A stretch of DNA of 64,000 nt, from contig JAQGDQ010000162.1 of NCBI GenBank assembly GCA_030141605.1, positions 60,001-124,000 on the forward strand. Direction: 5' to 3'. Under the pieces are notes generated by a model that saw nothing but the letters and a program-made list of their open reading frames with translations, did no database searches and had not been told where the DNA came from. The DNA comes from Tubiluchus corallicola. Its lineage: Eukaryota; Priapulida; Priapulimorpha; Priapulimorphida; Tubiluchidae. The translations under genes were made by a program, and so were the position numbers. Positions 52,601 through 63,900 of the stretch are shown in pieces; positions within the stretch are counted from its first letter, which is position 1, and each line of letters opens with the position of its first letter.

Positions 52601-55600
52601 TTATTTGTGGAATTCTTTACCGTCATGTTGTTTGAAGTTGTTGTTCTTGCTGATTTTGATCTTGTGTGATGTAAGAGGAACATCTAGTAACTGTTTCCGT
52701 GACATCAAACTTTCGACAACGTTAGACAAACTGTAGCACCATGGGGAATAACTGAATAGCCATGGTGAAGCTAAGCAACTCTGGGTTTACTTAGTAAATG
52801 GATTGGTAACCCAGTGCTTCCAAGTGGCTTCACATGCCCTCCTGCTGTCAGCTGTACAAACATGGCCTAAAATGCTTGTTTCAGCTCATTGTTTCTTATG
52901 TAAAATGGTTGTCCTATGTAAGAAGCTGTGTCATACTACGGCCATCTAAATTTAGAAGGTCACTCTGTTTGAGTGCTGCATTCCATTTTCCGAACCTCAT
53001 AAAAAATCATAACTAAAACTGAAAACAATGATTATAATAAACACAAAATGATAAATGACGTATAATTAATAATAAGTTTATTTGTGCTTCAGCTGTGATG
53101 CTCATCCTAACAACACTGCACTTTGCACAATTGAACGCAGGCCCAATATCATCTTCGTCTATATGAATCATTTGTCATTATTTGGTGCAGGAATTTTAAT
53201 GAGTTCTTGGGTATGGACGCGATCTACCATCCGTGCATGGAAGCGCTGCATGTACAGGTATGAACGCCGTTGTTTTGTATATCTGAGCGTTAACTAATAT
53301 CAAATAGCTACAAATAATTAGAAGAGCATGCGACAGATGTAAATGATAGACAATTTTTGAGCTGTTAACCCTTTCACTATGGAAGGCGGCACACTGCCTC
53401 CTATGTTTTGCTTGCAATGGACGGAAGGTGGTAGACCACCACTCAAGCTCAGCACTAAGCGCAGTCACCCAGGTCTGTTTATTTCACTGCTACGGTCATG
53501 CAAAAACATTGTAGGAAAGTTAAACAACTGTGGGATTGGGGTTGCTTCTCAATAAGTAACGCTAACCAGCCAATCAGCGTCTGAAGCTAGGTGCGTTCTA
53601 CAATACTGTACTGCATTGTCATGCAAAATCACTTGTTAAAAGTTGGTGAAACATATTTTAAGTCTCTTGTTCTGGATTCTTATAAAATGATTGCGTATTA
53701 TGGATACATAACATGACTTTTGTGAAAATTGGTTTCTTAAATATGAGTACATGGAAATCATCTACGGATGAATTGAAAGTTTAACTGCCTATATAAATTT
53801 GTATTTTCTATTTTTCAGTGTTAGTTGATTTTGTTTAATTTTTTGATATTTGTCTTATTCCATAAACTGAATGTTTTGTGTTGTTTGGCTCACAGGTTTA
53901 GAAAGAAGCCCACTAATGAACCATTAAAAATGACCTGTGATAAGGTTGTTGCCAGAGCATATGCCAAGAACAATATGGTGGGAAGTACGCGTCGTCTGTC
54001 TCTCAGCTTGCATAGCACTCATGACGACCCTGTGGGTAAGTTAATTTAGAATTCCAGTTTTAAAGCAATATTTCCACATTATATTCCTGTTGGCTGTATC
54101 CTGTAAAATATTTGCTAGAAATTTGTGTTTTCTATTATAATATAGTAATAATAATAATAATCTTTATTTAAAGTCAGCTTTTAGATAAACAATTAACATA
54201 AACTGAAAGAGCTTTTTGCCGACCATAAATAACAATTCTGCAACTACACAACAGAGGCTATTATTATCCAGCTTTTATCCTAAATACCACGCACCTCGTA
54301 GAGCAAGAGCAGTCACCATTTTTAATGTCTTTGGTATGACCCAGCCTCTGTATTGAACTCACGACCTCCCAGATGGAGAGTGGAAGCGTTGCCACTAGAC
54401 TATACTGTCTGATCAAAATGACACAGACACATTTTCTGCATCTTACTACATTTTACTTTTTAAAAGCACCAGTTCCCCAGATGTCACAAGTAAATCTCTG
54501 CAAAAAATCAAATAAATAACCAATGTGTAAGAAATTCCCATTCCTACGAAGACTTTCTATAACTGCCTTGCTGCAGTTCTTACAACTGCACTAATTCTTT
54601 GTGTTGACTTTGTATGTGGTAAGAAAGCTTGTCAGGATCACGGCCATCTTAATGCATGGGCATGCAGGGTAGTTACCCGGGAGCCCCATGCTAATCTATG
54701 TTTGTTGTGAATTGCTGTCGGAATGAATCTGAGCATCTGAAGCGCTACATGATTCTTGACGAAAATTGTAAAAATGGCATTCATTTTCAAGACTAAAACT
54801 TTTAAAAAATCGCCTTCATAACACAATGGAAAATGACATCCTGAAGACCATTGACCTTAAGCCAATTATAAATCAAATTCTCTCAAAAGAAATTTTGCAA
54901 AATTTGTGTTTTAACAATTGATTAGTTATAAATAATTCGTATTAAATTCATACTCCATCTGTATAATTTACCATTTTTATGTTGAAATTTTTGCATCTTT
55001 CAAGGCTTGTGCTACATTATTTTTGCGACATATGTTTGTATTGATTAATCTTTGTTGTACAGCATGTTTTTTAATGTTTAAACGTCTGTTTCATTGGAAG
55101 TATCAATATAATAAATGTACGTTTAATTTTATTGACCATCTACAGTTTTATTGCTTTGAGTGGTTGTGTAGGTATGGGCCCTATTGCGCTGCTTAGCCCA
55201 TGGGCCAATAATGCCGTTAAAACAGCTCTGGCCAAGATGGGGTATGCCTTTATACACACGTCAAGTTTATGAGACTTTTTGTCTGTGTGTTAACACTTTT
55301 TTAATGTTTTTACACACGTTACATTTGAAAGGTTTTTTGCCTGTGTTTAATTACTTGTGGTGTACAAGACCTTGTTGTGCAGAATATTCCTTGCTGTAAA
55401 ATTCGCAATTGTATGGTTTCCCTGTAGCGATTTTTGTGTGATGACGTTTCATGTGATAATGAAGATTACTGTAAGTGAACTATGCTTTCCTGCACATCTC
55501 GTGCATTATGTGCATATGCAAGCTTAAAATTAATAAAATAGTTTATCGAACTAGTTAGCAAATAATCTAGGTTCTAGCTTGGCTACATTGCAACTTGAAT

Positions 55601-57605
55601 TGATGAAACATGTAGTGATTCTTTGCTGCGTTATCTTGTGTTCACCATGGTGACATTATCAATTGCTGTTTAACGAGTTATTTTTATCAGGCGATTTAGA
55701 GAAACATGCGGATAAGAAACAAAAAGATCAAACGAGAAATGAAAACACGATAATACTTAGTTTCGTAATAAAACATAGTACGCAATAAAACGTAATAATA
55801 TGTAACACTAAAACAATTGAATTTTTCACTTCTTTACGCTTGACGTAATAATCTGTCTAGTTAATTATCATGGACAAATATGTCACCTGTACCTGTGTTT
55901 TCATTCTTTATTAAACAAATTTTCGGTTTTGCTAGGAATGAATATTGAGATGTATGACATGTCACAAGAGTTGAGCTCCAACTGGATTGCAGGCATGCCG
56001 AAGTTACACAACCCCAGAGGTGCCTTTGTTCAAGAGTTACCTCCACAAGCTGCCATCAGACATACTTCATCACAGTCTGGTAGGTGACTTACATATGCAC
56101 ATGTACTTTTATATGTCACAGTATATAATTTATAATGTCCAGCTACATACATTGGTGATAAAATTAGGCAAAATTATATATGTAAATATTACCGCAATTT
56201 GGTTTATTTTGGAAAATGCCAAACATGATGAGTATTCATTACGTGCTTCATCTATGTACGTAATTTTTTAACTTATTAATTTATTAATTAGTTTTATCTA
56301 CCAGCGCTCATTTATCTTTTATCAGTTGCTGTGTGTAACTAACTGGATGCTTTTATGTCCAAAATAAATAAAATGAATTGAATTGACGTGTGCGCGTGAA
56401 GATGATGATCAACGTTTATTTCACAAACTTATACAAATAAGCCTGTATAATCGAGGCCTCTACTTGGAATGAGATGATTACCGTAATATCATATGATATG
56501 ATGGGATGGGATGAGATGGATGGATGGACGGATGGCTGAGTGGGTGTTTGGGTGGGCAGGGTTTGGATGGATACAATACAATTATATATATTATATGAAA
56601 TAGGTGAATAACTGTATGACACACCTGCTTAAGCAAACTTAAATCTCTTTCTCTTCGTGTAACGTGATCTAAGATCTAAGATTCGACATTTAATACAGAG
56701 AGTTAAAAGTTTTAAGCAGTTCTTGACGATTATTCAAATTAGAACAAACAAAAAATGACTTGTTCATACCTTTTTGAAATTTGTAGTGTCTGTCTATCTG
56801 TCTGTCAGTTATTTGTTTCTGGTTATCTTTTCTTATCTATCTGCTTACTTTTTGGCAATTATTTTTTTCCTTAGATATAAATGAAAGACAGAACTCCATT
56901 GACTCGCAGCTGAGTAGGCTGGCTCAGCGAACGCGGAAGCGGAAGAAACGCAAGTTACGTGGTCGCAGTCAGGTGTCACCTTGGCCAGTGCAAACAGCTT
57001 TTGTAGCTAACCAACGACACGGCAGCGACTCCACCTTGGGTAGCCATGCTTCTGCACATATTCCAAATCTGCTTCTGGACAGTCGTGGATCAACTCGTAT
57101 TCCGTCAGCTTCGCAGGATCATCCTGTGTCTTCTAGTCGTCGTACAGGATCTGACAAACTCAAACAAGAGAACGGGTTCCTCTTCAACAGGAGATATGAT
57201 CCTAACCTTTTGCCACAGAACCCAATATTTTCAATATCAGGAAATGTTCCTCCGCGGCGCAGGTGGAGTGGGTCTTTTTCCATGAATGACGTCATGACGT
57301 CGACGGTTGCAGCAGGTGGCAATCCACATCCGACAATGGATGACATCATACTGGCGTACCATTCCGGATATAGTTCTGGCCTCAACAGCCGCCGGTCAAG
57401 TTTTGACGGTCCAAAGTTGATGATGATGAGACTTCCGGGGCAGCTGTCAGACTCTGAGGTGGAGAGGCCCCCTCATTTGGCCCAGCAAAGTCTGAACATG
57501 CCGATTTTTAAGCGTGAAGTGGGTAGATCGTCGAAAGCAGAGAGTCGTGTTGAACACGAGAAAATCGTATGTCATTACACGTTACATGATTCCTCCTCTA
57601 GCTGA
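43700..57605 (+). CDS. SMO: Smoothened, class F seven-transmembrane Hedgehog signal transducer (12 coding exons)
   Basis: Exons: 43700-44137, 44605-44814, 46169-46341, 47901-48012, 49747-49854, 51011-51134, 51656-51748, 52211-52319, 53093-53257, 53896-54035, 55936-56079, 56875-57605 (stop). Every junction is GT-AG, phases join, total 2547 nt, 848 aa (human 787). Signal peptide ~1-25; extracellular cysteine-rich domain (CFGTSLPYKSTSP, VPKCWGIVQPFICSVFMPKC, LPCRIVE); linker VEGCGLQCDNPLYT; seven membrane spans ~198-510; NKYPAVIIFYIN, AYSWH, AQVDGD-like SVVDGDSLSG, and SSWVWTR with the tryptophan (495) equivalent to human Trp535. The tail has KVVARAYAKN, RRLSLSLHS, a basic cluster RTRKRKKRKLRGR (~624-636), then a long region with Ser after Arg pairs (RRTGS, RRRWSGS, RRSS), possible PKA/CK1 sites. 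When Patched is inhibited, SMO signals to Gli factors, in vertebrates from cilia. The start MHVVV is the first ATG in frame. Confidence 0.97.
44096..44350 (+). repeat. 42-bp tandem array duplicating the SMO exon 1 splice donor
   Basis: Units of exactly 42 bp contain GAATTATCC, AAGTGTGAG and GTAAGTTT. The AAGTGTGAG|GT junction recurs at 44138, 44180, 44222 and 44264 (donor G positions); later units are degenerate (GTGGCAT). Because 42 is a multiple of three, the reading frame carries through unit 2; unit 3 has a TAA in frame. Confidence 0.92.
45035..45806. mobile_element. Inverted-repeat element, pogo/Tigger-like, SMO intron 2
   Basis: Left end TA then CAGTAAGTCCCTGCTTAACG; right end reversed reads CAGCAAGTCCTCACATAACG. 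The signature is the same as the element at 42688-43087. About 770 bp, no transposase ORF. Confidence 0.6.
47327..47820 (-). repeat. Dispersed repeat family R1, copy D (SMO intron 3)
   Basis: Reverse-orientation copy: starts TTAAAGGAAAGGACAAGTCA, CTTAGCATGTT; ends GATTTTACTAATTGCACGAT, AAGCG. The internal block CACTTGAAAATTATGACGTA is the inverse of copy C's ATTTTCAAGTGAATGGCC region. Confidence 0.8.
48030..48110. mobile_element. Possible DNA-element terminus, SMO intron 4
   Basis: CAGAGGCGTATTTACCAATA, GGC ... CCTAGGGTGCCAAAT resembles the common CAGGGGCGGATTTA...CCTAGGGCGCC terminus of short hAT-like elements and the left end of 59432-59720. No second end found. Confidence 0.35.
49051..49700. 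mobile_element. Inverted-repeat element with quasi-repetitive core, SMO intron 4
   Basis: The left end TTAAACCAGGCTTTCATGGG followed by CAACTTTGGCAATTGTCCGA is mirrored by the right end, which reversed reads TAAAGCCAGGGTTTCACAGG then CAACTCTTTTGTGACAATCG, an imperfect terminal repeat of ~50 bp. The interior iterates short blocks such as TTTGCCAAGCATTCGCAAAT. A 164-codon ORF (49073-49567) lies inside but looks compositional rather than a known transposase. Confidence 0.65.
54145..54415 (-). mobile_element. tRNA-derived SINE, SMO intron 10
   Basis: On the minus strand an A box TAGTCTAGTGGC (54391-54402) and a B box GAGTTCAATAC (54350-54360) are spaced as in a Pol III promoter. The element ends in AAATAAAGATTATTATTATT (read on the minus strand), a typical SINE/LINE tail. 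Confidence 0.65.
56270..56390 (+). mobile_element. LINE 3'-tail relic, SMO intron 11
   Basis: AT-rich segment ending AAAATAAATAAAATGAATTG then AATTGA, a common non-LTR retroelement tail. Confidence 0.35.
56495..56572. repeat. GGAT-rich simple repeat, SMO intron 11
   Basis: Degenerate GATGGGATGGGATGAGATGG / GGATGGATGGACGGATGG tract followed by TGGGTG repeats. Confidence 0.7.
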
Positions 57606-59100
57606 TGCTACAGAACATGATGAGAACTTAGTTTAACAGAAAAGTCATAATATTTGGAGTTTTGTGTTGATACAATAATATAATTTTTGTAACGGTAGTT
57701 GTATGTTAGTTGAATAGTGATGAAGATCTATTAGCATTACACATGACAACACCAATATGAATGAATATTTACTTGAAAATGTAACATGTGTAGGTTAAGT
57801 ACATTACTTGAGGTGGAAGCTATAAAAATTGAATGATCATCTGATAAAGTCTTCTGCTGTGCATTGATATGGCGGCTATAAGCTATAGCAGCTGTGTTCG
57901 GCCATTTTGCTCGAACAGTCATTATGGCCAACCTGTGCTGAGCGAAAAATGTGTGTTAGAAAACTTACCTAAATAGTTTCCACATTTCCGTTCATTGGCC
58001 ACTTCTTAGTAATTTATTTACTATTGAATGACTCTTCAAAATGACATTCAGGCACGGATTTTGAAGTACTTCAACTGCGCTCATAAGAAAGGGAATTCAT
58101 AAATTAGTTCAAGCCTTGTACTATGTGTGCTAATTTAAATAGCTGTATGTCTGATACCTTGACTAAAGTTTACAATTCCCCAAACACAAGAAATTAGTTT
58201 TTGAAGCAGATTAGAATTACGATTAGTATTAGGGTTAGGGTTAGAATTTGTGTTAGGGATAGGGTTCGTGTTGGATTAGGAATAGGATTAAGGTTAGGGT
58301 ATTTAAACTGTTTGAGGAATTGTAAACTCCTTCCAGTAGTTTAATAGTGATGTTGCTGATATTTGCTTATTAAACACGAAAAATACTGAAACAACAAACA
58401 TTGTGAAATAATTTTGTTGTCATTGATCTCTGTCATTTGCACATACTGTCGTGTTAAGCGCTGCAATTATTAAATAATTGCTATTCTCATTTGTCTGTTA
58501 GTGAATTTGAATGTTATTATTGAGATTAATCACAGAATGGTGCTAATTTCTCAAAAAGAAATATAAGAAAAACTTTTTGTAGACAGCCTACTTACTGCTA
58601 TTGTGGCTAATGAGATTACAACCAGTTCATTTGTAGGGCTAATTACTCTATGGTATTGTAAGTTTTTAGTTTTTCAAAGTTTTACTGGTTTGAAATTGCC
58701 TCTGTTTCTGTGCAAAGTATGTTATATTAAAGTTTTTATTGATTACAAATTTTTTTCAAGTAAATAACTGAGAGGCCAATCTATATTCTCTATATGCAAT
58801 TATTACAATCATGTATTTAAACTTTCTAGAATTTTTTATACACTGATCTATAATATTTTTTACAAGTACATGTAAATGTATTTATGAGTAGTAGTTATTT
58901 TTATTGCTATATGTTAATTATGGTTGTGAATATTGCAACGTAGTATAGTGTATATTCTGTTACAAAATACTCATTCTTGCCTTTGTGCCATATTTTATAA
59001 GTCGCATACATTGTTTTATTGTAGTTGCCACACGTTATGTTTATTGTTTTTATACTACTGCTTTTAGTTATACATACAATAAATTATTCAGCAGAAAAAG
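57606..59100 (+). other. SMO 3' UTR and flank
   Basis: No coding signal for 1.5 kb after the SMO stop. A canonical AATAAA at 59078-59083 may be the distal poly(A) signal. A short inverted-repeat element sits inside at 58167-58328. Confidence 0.45.
58167..58328. mobile_element. 162-bp inverted-repeat element with telomere-like core
   Basis: The 20-bp ends AGTTTACAATTCCCCAAACA (58167-58186) and, reversed, AGTTTACAATTCCTCAAACA (58309-58328) differ at one base. Between them lies degenerate TTAGGG/ATTAGG sequence (58211-58300). MITE-like, non-coding; target duplication not identified. Confidence 0.75.
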
Positions 59101-59431
59101 TGTGTCACTGCTAAACCTCTGAATTTGATCATGGATGATCAGTATATTTCATTTTTTATATTCATTTATGCAATGATATCTATAGTGTTCTTGATGAGCT
59201 GAGATGTTAGCCTCACATGAACTTATAGTTTGACATGAAGCATGACTCTGATGTAAGAGTTTGTGTCTTCTGAGAATTTTAATAGACACCAAGTCACGTC
59301 ACTATTAACTCTAACTCTTAAATGATGAGATTTCAATGCTTTTAAGCCTTTATTGAGAGCCTGAGACACATGAAATCCTTCACAAACTTCAAGCATTCTC
59401 ATGAATCATTGTTTCAAATCAGGAAAGTTGT

Positions 59432-59720
59432 CAGGGCCAGATTACCCTATAGGCCAGTATAGGCTGAAGTCTAGGGCGCAAAAACTGCGGGGGGGGGGGG
59501 CTGCTCAAAGATTATAAAAACAATAATATAATCTTTTGAAAAATGAGTATAAATATTTTTCGTATTTTACATTGCTGAATAGTCATTTAGCTTAAAATTT
59601 CAACTTTAAAAATGGAGGCCTGGGAGTCTAAAAACCTAAATTTTAAAAACGCGGACCCTATTGGGAGGGCCCTGTAATTTCATTAATCTAGGGAGACTAA
59701 AAGGTCATAATCTGGCTTTG
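59432..59720. mobile_element. hAT-like MITE with 8-bp target-site duplication
   Basis: Starts CAGGGCCAGATTA and ends TAATCTGGCTTTG (reversed CAAAGCCAGATTA, 11 of 13 identical). Both flanks carry AAAGTTGT (59424-59431 and 59721-59728), an 8-bp duplication typical of hAT insertion. A G-run of about ten lies inside. No coding capacity. Confidence 0.8.
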
Positions 59721-59728
59721 AAAGTTGT

Positions 59729-60300
59729 GGTTTTACTGCTTCAGCTACTTTCTATTGATTTTACCTGATCAGCCTTAACTGTATTTACAGGTTCTGATTA
59801 TCACAACCAATCCGATTGGCTTGCTTAATACGTTAACAAATTTGTTCTATTATCATTCTGAAAGTTATGTGCTTATTGCAAATACGTGTGATTCTTGTTT
59901 TCTGACTTCAAATTGGTTCAAGGGTATCACTTTCTGTGAAGGTTGATAACCTTCAGTTATTATGGCCCTGCCAATTACTGGCAACATTGCTGCACTGTTT
60001 TCATTAAAATATAATAAATTATTATTGAAGATTGTTGTTGCTCAGTGCTCGCTGTTCAGGACCACGCATTTGTCGCTAGTCGTTTGCCAGTATGCAATGC
60101 ATTAACATTAACTGCCTATTGGCCTAGTCGCCACAAATTCACAGGGTGACCAATGTAAAAAGAAGTGTGATTATCGTAGTGTAGCAGTTGATATCGGATA
60201 AATTAGCATATCAAATTTTCAAACTAACACAATATAAAGGGGTTTTTCCAAAAAAAAGCCAGAAAAAAGAAATCCTCAAGTAAACCAGTCAAAACAGAAG
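59729..60300. other. Intergenic, no gene seen
   Basis: Between the hAT-like MITE and the LINE relic. It includes a short match (60124-60145) to the repeat at 39431-39800. Nothing coding. Confidence 0.4.
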
Positions 60301-60316
60301 TATATATTATTGCAAG

Positions 60317-60920
60317 AAAGTGCAAGTACGTGGGCACTTTTCTAAGCACCGAAGATGACTAAAAGCAATAAGCAATACATGCTTTTCTTCAGCACAAGAA
60401 TGCATTAACTATCAAGAAATTAAGTCTTAACATAAGACTTCGACTATTTAATGTTTACGTTACCACATATGTACAATAGCGAAACTTGGGGTTTAAAGAT
60501 TACTGAAGAAAAGCAGATTGACACATTTCATAGAAGTCTTCTTAGAAAAGTTATAAATATAAGGTTGCCATATATAATCAAAAATGAATATATATAAACA
60601 CTAGAACAAAAGAAATTTATTGGCGTTCAACAAAAGCCAAAATCGGAAGATTAATAGGGCTAGGACATCTTCCAAGATTACCAAATGAAGCACCAGTAAG
60701 AATCGCATTAAAGAAAACTTTAAAACCTTGCAAAAAACCACCTGGTAAACCTAAAACAACTTGGACAGCTAAGACAAACAAAGATGTTCAACAACTTCAA
60801 CCAAATCTATCTTTAGGAGTAGAAGAACTTACGCTGTTAACTGCAGGTAGAAGTGGGTGAAATGCTCTGATAAATCTATGCCTACAACAGGTGGACTGAC
60901 GTTTTGAAGAAGAAGATGAA
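60317..60920 (+). pseudogene. Non-LTR retrotransposon polymerase C-terminal relic, frameshifted
   Basis: Reading across frames gives KCKYVGTFLSTEDD, LSLNIRLRLFNVYVTTYV, ETWGLKITEEKQIDTFH, RSLLRKVINIRLPY, KAKIGRLIGLGHLPRLPNEA, GKPKTTWTAK, the typical order of the C-terminal part of endonuclease/reverse-transcriptase LINE polyproteins (KYLGS..., LRLRLF..Y, AETW, LRRILGIR, LGHVLRM, GRPKTTW). Stops and frame changes break it several times and the catalytic domains are absent. It ends about 50 bp before the WDR12 ATG. Confidence 0.75.
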
Positions 60921-60972
60921 TAATGTAGCGCTAAGACGAGCTGATTTGTGCACTGCTGTATCACTGTATAAC

Positions 60973-63900
60973 ATGGCAGAAAATGCAGCGGAAAGCGTTA
61001 CACATGTTCAAGTGAGATTTTTTACGAAGCACGAGAAGTAAGAATCGTCACAACATTTTTCTGTTTTTGCTATATGGCATTTTCTCAAGAATTGTAAATC
61101 CCAAATGCTCGAAAGAATTGTAAATAATTGCCATGTAGGCGTATAGAAATAATTAAATAGAATTAGAAACATTACAGTAAATCATAATTCATTAATTGCA
61201 TTTGACACATTGTATTGGTATATAGTAGACGCCGCGTAATAGATTCACTTAGGGATGGAACTGTTTTGACCCAATTAACCGAGTGAATCTACTAGCTGAC
61301 GGGTGTAATATTACTGGTATAGAAGTATAGATCTTCAGTCTTTGAACAGCTTAGTAATAGTATGCAGTGTAGGGCACCGAGTAACCCACTAGACGAAGTA
61401 GGACACTTCCGGCAAAACGCCGGTGCTAAATTTGCGGAAAATGAGCAGCCCAAGTAGGACACTAGCGATTTCTGTCGAGAATCGATATTTATGACATACT
61501 ATTACTAAAACGTAAATATAACAATGATGGATAGTCCTTGACAATTTACAAATGTATTTTTTACAGCAATATCATCATTATTATTAGCTCCATTTTTAAT
61601 ATCATAATAACATTAAACTAAGTATCCAATGCTTTAAAGAGAGAAATTATGTGGGGCACATAATTCGCTAACCCGTTCACTTATTTGTCCACAATTATTT
61701 GTCCAAGAGGGAGTGAAAAGGATCACCTGTCTGTGAAGCAAGACAAAGTAAAAAATGATGTACCTTAAACAATTGTTGGAATCACCTAAAAAGTGCGCTT
61801 ATTTCACTTCAAAGATTATTAGTATTGGCAAATATTAATTCTTCTAGCTCAGAATAAAATTCTTTTATTTTATCAGATGTATAATAAATTATTCAATGTA
61901 TATTGACATTTTTAATTATTATTATTCGATAAACAAGGATGACGGATGGTGCCAGTACGCTTAAAGACTCAATTCGCGACCTGTTTCTAGTTTCCTACTT
62001 GGGCTAGCCCATGTACGCCAATTGTCCTACTCCGGCTAGTGGTTTACTCTGCGCCCAATATGCAGTGTAAAACTAAAAGTGCAAAGACTGAGAGTTTTAA
62101 ATGTTAGGTTTTTCGCTTATGCTTTATTTTTCAAAATTAACTTTACGTTCTTAGTTACTCTATGACATTTGTGCTTATAAACTCACAAAGAATACTGGCA
62201 GGTTACTGCCGATAAATTGATTGTGTAACAAAAACAATTAACTGTTAAATGTTCTCCGAAAATCTCCAAGTGCTTCAAAAGGAACCCACTAGGCTTGTGA
62301 TTAAAAATTTAGATTCCATAGATCCCTGGGCAACGAAGTTAATTACAGCTGATGAGTGGGTGACAGATTCGAAGCAAAAATGCTAAGATAGTGTATTTAG
62401 CGCTTGATGGAAAAACCTGCTAATGAAAACGTTACTACACATAATTGTTTCAACCTATAATATAGTGCACAAATGCAAAGTAAAAAAGACAGGAAACTAG
62501 CAACAGCTCCCTAATCACACAGAAATAACCTTATTTTAAAAAAGTACATGACTCATTGTATTGAGTCAATCATGCACAGTTATTTGAATCAATTGCTGAA
62601 GTTTATATATATTTAAATAGGAGCAAAACCCTTTTGAGTCAGTTAAGTGACTGATTCTATTAACCGAGAGTCTAATAACACCCACTGTACTACACTCTAG
62701 TTTTATTTTGAGTATTACTGTTTAAAAATGACTTGGTTTTCACTGGAAGAGTTTACTAAACTTGTGGATTTTTGCAATTTTTCGTTTTACAGGTTTGCAG
62801 TCCAAGATGTTCCATATTCTATTCCTGTCAATGTTGGCATTTCAGAACTCAGTGAACTGCTTAACAAAATACTTGATGGAGGTATTTTCATTTAAACTTT
62901 TCAGCAATATCACAGAAATTGCCCGTGATTTATGTTGCGACTTTTTCTTTCTTCAGACAATGCTGCTTTTGTCTTATGAGAGTGCATATAGTTTATAATT
63001 GTATTTTTAGATATTTTCATTTGAATAGTTGATTTGTAGCTATTCCATATTTTCCACTAGTGATCAAATATAGTTAGCACATCATGAAATAGTAATAAAT
63101 AATTATACATATTTTTATTCACATATGTAAGGCATTTGTAAGGTAGGATACTAATCTCCTCATCCGATTTTTAGGTTCTAATTTTAATCTAACTATTGTC
63201 ATGTAATGGTACTCGCCATTTCAGACAGAAGAGACTGGGTGACCACTGAGTTTGACTTTCTTCATGATGGGGAATTTCTCAGAACCAGCATAGAGGAATA
63301 TTTACAATCAAGATCGTTGAGCACAGTAAGCTTTTCAATTTTTTTAGCATGTTGACCCACATTCAACATTTGCCTTGAATCCTGTGTGCAATAACTGTTT
63401 AAAGCTGAATCTGTGGAACATTTAAGATCAATTGATATCAACGTTTATTTTATTTCCTACTGGTTAGTACTAGTGTTTTAACTTTTTTATATGTATGACT
63501 GCTGCGGGTAAGTATATGAACGTGCCAAGGAATTATAAAATTCCTGGCAGGTTTGCGATAAAAAATATTACCCGTGCAATTAGACGGAAACAGCAGTGTT
63601 TTTATTGTACGTGATCTTTGATTTTTATGAGCATTTTGAAGTATGTCTCACTTTGAAGCTATTTTTAGATTTTGCTGCTTACTAGGGTTACCAACTAATG
63701 TCCTATCCTACTTTCTGCCCTTCTGACATCTGATCAAGTAAAGCTCTTTTCTATCAAGTATTGCTTCAGCATGAAATCATATAAGCAATTGCATAGTTAT
63801 TCTCACAAGTGCTTTATATAAAGCTAGAATTAACATAGATAATTATCTTCAATAGAGTAGTTGTCATTATATTGCACTGTTTTATAACCTGTCTGTGTCT

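Noticed and set aside
53363-53480. TTAACCCTTTCACTA that looks like a piggyBac-type left end
   Set aside because: No matching inverted end followed by TTAA was found within about 1 kb on either side.
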